Shown here in pieces: positions 55,661-64,000 of a DNA stretch of 64,000 nucleotides. This stretch comes from Apodemus sylvaticus. Taxonomy: Eukaryota > Chordata > Mammalia > Rodentia > Muridae. Made by a program: the position numbers and the translations under genes. Location: positions 23,614,266-23,678,265 of the forward strand of contig NC_067478.1 of the NCBI RefSeq assembly GCF_947179515.1, in the 5' to 3' direction. The notes below the pieces were generated by a model that was given only the letters and a program-made list of their open reading frames with translations, had not been told where the DNA came from and did no database searches. Positions within the stretch are counted from its first letter, which is position 1. Every line of letters starts with the position of its first letter.

Positions 55661-56047
55661 TCTATTAGTTTGCTGTCACAAGAGAAAAGGTATTTATTCC
55701 ATTGTATTTCTGGAAGCCAGAAGTCAAACTCAAAGTTCAGCAGGACCATGTTCCCTTTGAAAGGGGGACTCTGTGGAAGAGAGTAAATACTTCCTGCCCT
55801 CTTCCAAGAGTTAGGCATCTTAGTCTGTTCCTTGGCTTGTAGCTGCAGCCACTATACCCTCTGCCTCTGTCATCCAGCTTCCTATGGTCTCTGTCATCAC
55901 ATGACATTTTCCTTTTCTTATCAGGACAGTTATATCAATTCAGAATCTATTCTAAAGACCTCATCATAACTTATTATGTCTCTAAAGATAATATTTCCAA
56001 ATAATGTCACATATACTGGTACTAGGGGCTATGTCCTAAGGATACGA
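55661..56047 (+). mobile_element. MLT1-type MaLR LTR, 5' part
   Basis: tctattagtttgctgtcaca at the start, ctggaagccagaagtcaaac, ccttggcttgtagctgcagc, ttcttatcaggacagttata, tctaaagataatatttccaa and gtactaggggctatgtccta follow the mammal-wide MLT1 LTR order. A B1 interrupts it. The last part resumes at 56201. Confidence 0.8.
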
Positions 56048-56200
56048 TTTTGTTTTATTTGAGGTAAGGTCTCATCACATATTTTTAGCTGGCCTGGAAC
56101 TCACCTCTATGTAAACCTGGCAGGCCTCAAACTCACAGAAATCAGCTTGACTTTGTTTCTTTAGTACTGGGATTAAAGGGGTATGCCATCCAATCCAGCT
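56048..56200 (-). mobile_element. B1 SINE inserted in MLT1
   Basis: On the plus strand the reverse of B1: a T-rich tail (56048-56060), gaggtaaggtctcatcacat, gctggcctggaactcacctc, cctcaaactcacagaaatca, gtactgggattaaaggggta. It interrupts the LTR. Confidence 0.88.
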
Positions 56201-56237
56201 TAATTATATCTTTTTGAAGGACACAAACATATAACAG
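56201..56237 (+). mobile_element. MLT1-type LTR, 3' end
   Basis: taattatatctttttgaagg then acacaaacatataaca matches the LTR end (atatctttttgggggacaca...aacccataaca type). It completes the LTR broken by the B1. Confidence 0.72.
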
Positions 56238-56576
56238 TCACTACATCTATTCTGGTCTTATTAATTCAGTAAACGAGGAATGTTCCTAAGATAAAGCCAT
56301 TATTAGTTAGATTTTTTGTTATTGATATCAAATACACACCAAGTGATGTCCTGGAGGTAGAGTCAGAGTCACCAAAGTGAGCATTCTCAGAAATGGGGGT
56401 CCACAGTACCACAGGAGTGATTATCAGGCCACGCCCACCCACCTCTGACCCCGAGATACTTGTTCATCCACCTCTGTGTAGAGAGGTCGAGTGTTGTGAT
56501 TGAAGCCACAGAACCTTATGTCATGGAAAGGAAGAACAACAGCTTTCAAGAGGGAGGAGGTATAACTGGGCAATTA

Positions 56577-56745
56577 CCTGAAAGAAGAGGAGGAAGATGA
56601 GGAGGACGAGGAAGAGGAGGAGGAAGATGAGGAGGAGGAGGAAGAGGAGGAGGAAGAGGAAGAAGAAGAGGAAGAAGAGGAGGAGGAAGAGGAGGAGGAA
56701 GAGGAAGAAGAAGAGGAAGAAGAGGAGGAGGAAGAGGAGCAGCAG
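56577..56745. repeat. (GAG/GAA)n with 45-bp higher-order unit
   Basis: Pure-purine triplet repeat apart from a few T/C. A 45-bp pattern of 15 triplets is duplicated exactly (56632-56676 and 56677-56721) and starts a third time (56722-56736) before CAG/CAA triplets. Minus-strand poly-Ser and poly-Leu frames are artefacts. Confidence 0.95.
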
Positions 56746-57795
56746 CAACAACCCATCAACATCCACTTTAGACACAAAATGTCCGACAGAGGGGCGTGTC
56801 ACTTCTCTGGGATGCACCCCAAACCACACAATTATGATTATGTTCATCTCTGAAACAAATGTAAATGTATTTATAAATAATGTCCACAGAAGCAAACACA
56901 AAACTGTTTCCCAGGTTTTGCTTAACGGGAGCAATACTTTGCAAAACTTCTAAAACTTTAGATTTACACAGATGAGGTGACCTTGTAGCTCTTATCAGAA
57001 ACAACTACAATATTTATATCAGCATAACAATGAATGGTTTGTTTAGAACAAAGAAGCTACATGAACATTTTTGCAACACTAAGCTTGCAAATGAGACATT
57101 TGGCATGTGGGAATTTCAGGAGTCAGAAAGATGTTAGGAATAAGAGTTCTGACTAGTACAAGAGGTTCAAAGATAATAAGGACTTCTTAGAAGGTGCTGG
57201 GTTGAAAAGAGGCCAAATTCTTCCTCCTGGCTACTGTAATAGAGAAACAATGGTGTTGTCTGATAGAAAAAGAAAAGAAATAACTCCCATTGTAGGCATG
57301 AGAAACAATGAAAACAGTTGCAGACAAACACAGTGACCCCGCTTTAGTCAAGCCATTCTGTATCAACTGGTGGAAGGGGCTGGGCAGCTCTTGGATGAGC
57401 CTTGACTAAGTAACAAGTAGCAAAGAATAGACAATGATCACTAAGAACAAAGGCTTTGCAGAATCAGAAGACTGTAAACTACATGGAAATTATACAGAAA
57501 GAGAAACAGGGCTGGGGGAGGCTGTAAAGAGCAACCGGAAACCAGACTTTCAAGGATGTCTAAATATCTAATTGAAACAGACAAAACTTTAAATACACAC
57601 ATGCCTAGATGAAAGTCCAGTCCTGTGGATCCTGAGGTGAGGGAACAGAAACTTAACTGTGTGAAATAAACGTCATTTTATAAGTGGTTGAAACCCAGAA
57701 CGCCCCATTTAAGACTGAGCTCAAAGCAGGATCTCATTTTTGTCCCAGTGGGTAACCCTACAAGCATATATGGGCACCGCACTAATTGTACTCAC
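56746..57795. other. Unassigned sequence
   Basis: No repeat or gene recognised. Confidence 0.4.
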
Positions 57796-57828
57796 TTTCC
57801 TTCATAAATCAATAATTTATGAAGGAAA
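57796..57828. other. Perfect 14-bp stem hairpin
   Basis: tttccttcataaat, loop caata, then the exact reverse complement atttatgaaggaaa. AT-rich stem, no T run to make it a terminator, function unknown. Confidence 0.85.
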
Positions 57829-58002
57829 ACAAGAAGTTGAGAGGGAGACAGGGTGGGATGTGAGGTTGGAATGGGGTTTCTGGATGGAACTGAAGGACAC
57901 AGAGAGATCAGTTATATGATCAAGATACATTATATACATACATGACATTTTTTAAAGGTCTCTGTTTTCCAGAGGTGCCATTTAAGAATTATCTTCAAAG
58001 GG

Positions 58003-58047
58003 AACTAACTAACTTACTAACTAACTAACTAGCTAACTAACTAATTA
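58003..58047. repeat. (AACT)n microsatellite
   Basis: About ten AACT units with single-base variants. Confidence 0.9.
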
Positions 58048-58720
58048 TACTTTGTTGTAACATTTGAAAATATTAGAGCCAGAAACACTTGCCAGGAAGG
58101 AAACAGCAGTGTAACTCATGTGCCAGTTTTGGGACTTACAAATCTGACTTTGCTACTTCAGTTCTCAAATCTTGAAGAGGTCTTCAGAATGGTCCATAAA
58201 CCTGCTCTTCATGGGCATGCTCCTAGCCTAAGAAATCAATACAAAGCTAAATGTTGACTTATTAAAATGATAATTATTGTTCTAACTGCCTTCCCACTCA
58301 ATATCTGCCTTTTAAGAGTTGATGAATAGCACTTCATGTAAAAGCCACAAATAAAAATGGTCTTAAAATACCTTTATTGCATTTGTAAGAAAACACCATT
58401 CACATAGGCTATAGCTCATGAGAGAGAATTTTAAAAATACTGTGGCAGCTCTCCTTCTTATGGTAGATAATGAGAATTGACAGCAAACTCCCAGGCACAA
58501 GGAGATGCCACACAAGACCTTCGAGAGAACACATATGGCCTTGGTAAACTTGGATCAAGAAAGGGAAGTGTTTAAAGTGCAGTGTGTCTGCCACTCTTAC
58601 CGATCCTCTAGGTACACCCTCCTTCTAAAGGGAAGCATTAGTGAGAGAGAAGGAGAGACCTTAGGAATCATGATGAAGGAAATAACATCAGTAAAACTTC
58701 AAAAAATAAAAATAAAAATT
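58048..58720. other. Unassigned sequence
   Basis: No repeat or gene recognised. The 117-codon plus frame (58505-58858) runs into the B4A and its second half is SINE-derived. Confidence 0.4.
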
Positions 58721-58721
58721 G

Positions 58722-58950
58722 CAAATGGCTGGGGAAATGACTCAGTGGCTAAAGTGCTTGCTATACAAGCATTAGGACGTGAGTTTGGCTTCACATCACC
58801 CACAAAAAATCCAGGCAGGCATGATGGACCGCTGGGGAAAGCTGGCTGGCTAGACTAGCCAGAATTGGTGAGCTTCAGGATTAGTAAAAGACTCTCAATG
58901 AATTAATGAAGTGGAGAGCAGTAGAGGAAGATCCCTGATGTTAAAACAAC
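58722..58950 (+). mobile_element. B4A SINE
   Basis: An ID-like head (ggctggggaaatgactcagt, aagtgcttgctatacaagca) is followed by the B1-like body and B4A 3' part (gctggctggctagactagcc, ggtgagcttcaggattagta, gtggagagcagtagaggaag). Confidence 0.85.
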
Positions 58951-59805
58951 AATTTAATGGTATCTGCTACCTACAATCTACTTCCTCTGGTGAAGTGTCA
59001 CATAACAGACTCCTAACTTCTCATCAATCACAGCCTTCTCTGACTGCTTTGTACATGGGTTCCTTCATCAATTCTACCACATCACCCTTGACTGGATCTT
59101 CTTCATTGACTGCCTTAGTCTTTATGTGTTATCTTCTTTACACCAATTTTAAAATCCATTTTATGAAGGAAGGGACATTGCCTGTCTGTCGCTCTTTCTT
59201 CTGCACCTCTTTTCTTTTCTGGCACAAATAACTTTTTCAAAGACAGTGAAATTATTCTTTTAGGTGTCTGAAAGCTCAAGGAATTTGTAAACAGAAGCCT
59301 TGCATTGTAAGAATTGTTGAAGACTTTCAAGTGCAGAGAAAGTTACATCAGATAAAAGCCCAGATCTGCACAAAGGAATTAAGAAAGGGTGTCTATGTGC
59401 AAACACAGCACATCTCTCTTATTACTTAGTGCTTTAGAAAAGATGATCAACTGTTTAAAAGATTAACTTTGGGATATGTAGCATATATAAAGGCAAGATG
59501 TGTGGAAACAAAGAGACAGAATTTGACAAGAAAATGTTTCTCATATTAACTATGTACTGTAACATTGTGAAAAGAGCCTGTTATAACCCAAGTATGCATG
59601 TTTAAACCCCAGTGACACCAAACTAAGGTGACTTCTTAAACTTCTCCAGAGAATCTTTGGCAATGTCTGGCATTATCTTGAGTGCTGAATAGAAAGATGC
59701 CATTGGCATCTAGTTGGTAAGGTCAGTGATATTGCAAACCTGTAACACTTGAGAACATCCTCACCACAAGGGATTTTCTGTATAGGCTAACAGTACTGGG
59801 ATGAA
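58951..59805. other. Unassigned sequence
   Basis: Nothing recognised. The 106-codon plus-strand frame (58911-59231) has no domain. Confidence 0.4.
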
Positions 59806-60340
59806 TAATATATGCAATAAGGACACATGCTCCACTATGTTCATAGCAACCCTATTTGTAGTAGCCAGAAGCTGGAAAGAACCCAGGTGTCCTTCAACAG
59901 AGGAATGGATACAAAAAATGTGGTATATTTACACAATGGAGTACTATTCAGCCATTAGAAACAATGAATTCATGAAATTCTTAGACAAATGGATGGAGCT
60001 GGAGAACATCATACTAAGTGAGGTAACCCAGTCTCAAAAGATCAATCATGGTATGCACTCACTGATAAGTGGATATTAGCCTAGAAACTTTGAAAACCCA
60101 AGACATAATCCACATATTAAATGATGTCCAAAAAGAACAGAGGAGTGGCCCCTGGTTCTGGAAAGACTCAGTACAAGAGTATAGGGGAATTCCAGAACAG
60201 GGAAGCGGGAAGGGGTAGATGGAGGAACAAGGGGAGGGAAGAGGGCTTATGGGACTTTCGGGGAGTGGGGACCCAGAAAAGGGGAAATCATTTGAAATGT
60301 AAATAAAAAATATATCAATAAAAAAAAAACTAAAAAAACA
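59806..60340 (+). mobile_element. Young 5'-truncated L1
   Basis: The plus strand carries the last part of ORF2 in one open frame (59801-60079; ATLFVVARSWKEPRCPSTEE, MEYYSAIRNNEFMKFLDKWM, ending LISGY stop). The 3'UTR (cttatgggactttcggggag) and tail (aaatgtaaataaaaaatata, then A runs to 60340) follow. The frame is undamaged and the tail is clean, so it is among the youngest insertions here. Truncated to about 535 bp. No target duplication is obvious. Confidence 0.9.
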
Positions 60341-60341
60341 A

Positions 60342-60458
60342 TCTTCCACTGATCGTTGTAATTTTATTTCTTCTATTTACCTTGGATTTAATTTACTAAC
60401 ATTTAAAAAAGTTATTGGTTTGACCCTTTTCTACTAAAGGTATTCGGTGCTATTAATG
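60342..60458 (-). repeat. Inverted repeat, left arm
   Basis: The reverse complement of this segment matches 61143-61259 with about 2-3 mismatches in 117 bp. It starts right after the young L1 tail. In sequence it is old-L1 ORF2 text in minus orientation. Confidence 0.95.
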
Positions 60459-60479
60459 AGACAATAAAATATTTATCAG

Positions 60480-62080
60480 TAAAAAAAAGTTAAGTGAGTG
60501 TTTTAAGAAATTAGACCATATGAAATCTTTACTTAATAAAAAAGAAGGGAAAATGAAAGTTTAAAGTGCTAGATAGGATAAATAGAACACAACTATCAAG
60601 ATTACACTATTGATAATTACATGAAATCAAGAAATCAAATGGTATTCATTAAAAAGGTGCTTTAAGTATAGACACAAATAAGGTAGGTTTAAAAGAACAC
60701 TGGCATTTGTTGAAGGGAAGTTGAGTGGCTATGTTAATATTAGAGTAGCTCTCAGGCAAAATATTAGCATCACAGATAAAGAAATTCTGTAGAGGAAAGT
60801 GGTCAATTCACCAAGAAGACTTAAATACTCACACACCCGATAATGGAGTTTCAAAACCCATGAACTAAAAACTGAAAAAAAACTACAAGGGAAGCAGTCA
60901 ATAACCATTGATGGAAATTTTTAACAAAGATAATATAATAATTATCAGCTAACAAGACTAATTGAAATTTATAGAACATTACACTCATTAGCTGTAAAAT
61001 TCTTGTTTCTAAAGTACATGCTTTTAAGTGACCCACAGACCATAGGTTAGATTAAAAAAGAAATCATATAGTGTTTTGAACCAAGTTCAAGTAATAATAT
61101 ATCACATTTTTTGAAATGTTGCTAAAGCTGTACTTGGGGGAATATTAATAGCACCAAATACCTTTAGTAGAAAAGGGTCAAACCAATAACTTTTTTAAAT
61201 GTTAGTAAATTAAATCCAAGGTAAATAGAAGAAATAAAATTACAACGATCAGGGGAAGACATACAAGAAATAGAAAAGCAAATTCAGAGAAGAATCAATT
61301 CAATAAAAAGGTTTTTGGGGACATCAATAAAGAAATTCATCACCATATTCATCAGAAAGAAAAGGCAAAAGAAATAAGTTAAAACTAACAACTGACTCTA
61401 TAGGTGATTAAATAGTTAAGCTAGTAAGGAAATACTGTGAGTTACTTCATTAATTCAAATTGTTTAAAGGCCATAATTTAGGTGAGGTGGGTAAGTTTCT
61501 TGAAAGATACAAACTAAGTATAATCAAGAAAACTGGCCAACGTAAGAAATAATTCTGAGACTGTAGTCCGCATAAGATGCCCACAGAGCAAGGAGTGTGT
61601 GATGTGCTTCAGTGAAGTTATAAGAGAGGTTTTTGGATGTTTTAAACACAAAGTCAGAAATTCCCAAAGAGCTAGATCTGCTTACTCTCATTTGAACGTT
61701 TTATAATGACCAATCTATCAGAAAATTACATTGTACCCCTCACATGTATATAGTTTTGTATATACCATTAACAAAACTAAGTAATAGAAACCATAAATTA
61801 CCCTCTGTATATGTTAATTAAGTTCTATTCAAACTTAAAAACTTTAGTACACATGCAAGCAGCTTAAAACTTCTCTGTAGCATTCTAAATGTATGAAACC
61901 AATTCTAAATAAAATATTCCAAAAACTTGAAAAGAAGAAAATACTGTAAAATTCAACCTTTTAAGCCAGAAATATTCTGCCCTATCAATATAAAAAAAGA
62001 AACAAGAAATTTGGAATTGTTGTAGATAAAGACAGATGAATTTTATTGAGAGAGAGAATTTTATTAAGATCTAAGCTTGG
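60480..62080 (+). mobile_element. Ancient L1 ORF2 relic
   Basis: Very diverged plus-strand ORF2: ggtcaattcaccaagaagac (60802-60821), then cacacacccgataatggagt; gctaaagctgtacttggggg (61121-61140), aatattaatagcaccaaata; and near 61950 a palm-type block (aaccttttaagccagaaata). All frames are closed. The right boundary is vague. Confidence 0.55.
61143..61259 (+). repeat. Inverted repeat, right arm
   Basis: The native-looking copy: it fits inside the surrounding ancient L1 ORF2 in normal order, so it is probably the source of the left arm. The spacer between arms is 684 bp. Confidence 0.95.
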
Positions 62081-62088
62081 TAACTGGA

Positions 62089-62103
62089 TATATATATACA
62101 TAC

Positions 62104-62177
<74 letters not shown>
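62089..62177. repeat. (TACA)n / (TA)n microsatellite
   Basis: TACA units (62097-62115) followed by about 31 TA units to 62177. Confidence 0.97.
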
Positions 62178-62179
<2 letters not shown>

Positions 62180-62504
62180 TGACCATATGTTTGGATAGCA
62201 AGGATAAAGACTCTGAAGGTAAACAAAATTACCTCATCAATGAAAGCCTTATTATAATAATGGTAATACTATTATTGCAAGGCAGTGGAGCAATCTTCAC
62301 ATTCAAACTGAAAATAATATTGAATTCAAATTTGATACACAGAAAAACACTCATCCCTTATAATTTAAATATAAATTCCAAGAAACTGTAGAACTAACTC
62401 AAGATAAATGCTCCATCATGATGGTCACAGCGAAGCAGAAATCTGTTGATCTAAATCAGAAAAGGAAGTCAGAATGCTTTATAGTACACATTGGGAATGG
62501 TGAG
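62178..62504. other. Unassigned AT-rich sequence
   Basis: May continue the ancient L1, but similarity is too weak to say. Confidence 0.35.
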
Positions 62505-64000
62505 ACACCCAGAAGTTCTTTATTGTTCAGGATCGTTTTAGCTATCCTGGGGTATTTGTGTTTCCATAGGAAGCTGGAAATTGGCCTTTCTAAATATGCA
62601 TAGAATTGTGTCAGAATTCTGATGGGGATTGTACTGAAACTGTAGATTGCTTTTGGTAGGATAGCCGTCTTTACTTATGTTAATTCTACCAATCCGTGAG
62701 CATGGAAAAATGTTTCCATCTTCTGATATCTTCTTCAACTCCTTTCTTCTAGGACTTGAAGTTTATATCGCACACCTTTCACTTGCTTGGCTAGAGTTCG
62801 CTCAAGATATTGCTAAGTAGTAAGTGTCTAGAAATGTATCCTTTTCTTTTAGAATTACAATATTTTACTATATAACTTCTCAAAATATTTGTAATGATAT
62901 TCTGATTGCACTTCTTTCTGTGCCAATACTCCCCTTATTTATCTCTCAGATTTAAATTTTAATTTAGATATTTTTATTTTTGTTAGTCATTTAGGAATCT
63001 GTTCATCTTAGTTAATTTTTTTCAAAAACAAGCTGACTTGTTCTATATATGTTATATATATATTAATCTCCACCATATTAATTTTTGCCCCAATCTTTTA
63101 TTCTTTGTCATTCACTGATATTGGGTTTGTACAGCTCTTGTTTATCTAAGGCTTTGATTTTCATCATTAGATTATTTATTTTAGATCTCTTGGACTTTAA
63201 AAACATACTCATTCATAACTATACACTTCTAGGAGATTTTAAATCTCCATGATTTCTCAAATGACCCACTAGTCATTTAAGAGTATGTTGTTCAGTCTTC
63301 ATGTACTTTTATAGTTTCTGTAGCTTCTAATTTTATTTTACTATCTTCCAATAAGACATAAAATATCTTTGACTTTTTGTCATATTTGGATTGGTTTTAT
63401 GTTCCACAGTGTAACCTATTTTATAGAAGTTTCTATGAACAGCTAAGTGCAATGTGTTTTTCATGTTTGCTATATGGAATTATTATATGCTTATTTTATG
63501 AAATATTTTATGAAACTAAAAACCCCTTTTGGTGCACATATATTTATAATAGTATAACTTCTTGACTAATTACTCCTTTTATTAATATGTAGTGGACATT
63601 TTCATTTCTTCTATTTCATTTGGGCTTGAGTCTATTTATATAATATCAAAAAATAACTGTGATGGCATGTTTTCAGCTTCTATTTGATATCTATCTTTTG
63701 AATGACTATACTTATAATCTGTTGTGGAAAGGTTCTTCACTGCTCAAATATGTTTCAGATTCTAAATTCCTCTGTGTTGGAATGTTCATTTGTTTTTCTA
63801 GATTTGAGTCATTTTCTCCTTAAGTTTATTGAATTAATTCTCTCTTTCCCCTTAAGTTTCATCTCAGCTCCTTCTTTTATCTTGTAGTCTTTGGTTTGGT
63901 CCCTTGGTCATATCCCAGAGATTTTTTTGGTCACACTCCTTTATTATACTTTTCTTTTATACAATTTATTTATTTTTGTTTTATGTATTTTATGTATGAG
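62505..64000 (-). mobile_element. Old L1 ORF2 relic, runs off right edge
   Basis: A minus-strand ORF2 fragment. It begins at tattgttcaggatcgtttta, the same internal point as 28315 and near where the 34140 copy begins. It passes through gactgtaccaatccgtgag-like text (accaatccgtgagcatggaa, 62689-62708), then decayed RT and endonuclease blocks (aaatgacccactagtcattt, gtatgttgttcagtcttcat). Frames are closed. It continues past the window end. Confidence 0.75.

Noticed and set aside
56521..56953. Poly-Leu, poly-Ser and Arg/Lys-rich frames
   Set aside because: Translations of the GAG/GAA repeat.

Overview
This 64 kb window is mammalian nuclear DNA from a murine rodent. It carries rodent SINEs (B1, B2, B3, B4A, ID_B1), murine L1/Lx LINEs, rodent ERVL/MaLR LTRs and older mammal-wide MIR, L2 and MLT1 relics. 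The L1 tails and the ORF1 C-terminus look more like rat than mouse to me, but no rat ID SINE is present, so the species stays open. I find no complete protein-coding gene, rRNA, tRNA, CRISPR array or bacterial feature. Nearly all long reading frames are L1 relics or translated microsatellites. The window is best read as intergenic or deep-intronic DNA.

Layout. 1-4.6 kb: an L1 ORF2 piece running off the left edge, a B2 with target-site duplications, an Lx 3'UTR and a B1-like relic. 4.6-13 kb: mostly unique sequence with MIR, L2, B3 and LTR relics, one exon-like stretch at 10629-10746, and a telomere-like block at 12637-12806. 13-19 kb: LTRs, an L1 tail, a possible conserved noncoding element (15.3-15.85 kb), and B3 with TG repeats. 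19.5-20.2 kb: a long (TCC)n tract and a (GA)n tract. 20.5-24.75 kb: an ancient plus-strand L1 broken by an ID_B1 and by an unusual L1 in which ORF1 is joined to a 3' tail. 26.4-32.5 kb: a solo ERVL-type LTR next to a near full-length minus-strand L1 (26803-32531) with 5'UTR monomers and broken ORF1 and ORF2. 34.1-38.0 kb: older minus-strand L1 pieces and a B4A. 39.3-42 kb: an LTR, a TATACA array, a MaLR provirus remnant and (TG)n. 43.5-45.5 kb: an Lx element with a 5' inversion and a 19-bp target-site duplication. 45.5-55.6 kb: mostly unique DNA with possible conserved noncoding blocks near 51.6 and 52.6 kb, and MIR and L2 relics. 55.6-64 kb: an MLT1 split by a B1, a GAG/GAA repeat with a perfect 45-bp higher-order unit, a B4A, a young truncated L1, a 117-bp inverted repeat of about 98% identity, a (TA)n tract and an old minus-strand L1 that leaves the window.

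Nothing here works together as a gene system. The content is a layered record of retrotransposition: MIR, L2, MLT1 and old L1 at the bottom, then Lx, LTRs and B elements, then younger L1 and microsatellite growth. The items most worth checking are the inverted repeat beside the young L1, the twin-primed Lx, the ORF1-to-tail L1 chimera, the telomere-like block, and the exon-like and conserved-element-like stretches. I see no convincing undescribed biological system. Family names come from remembered consensus sequences, not from a database search.
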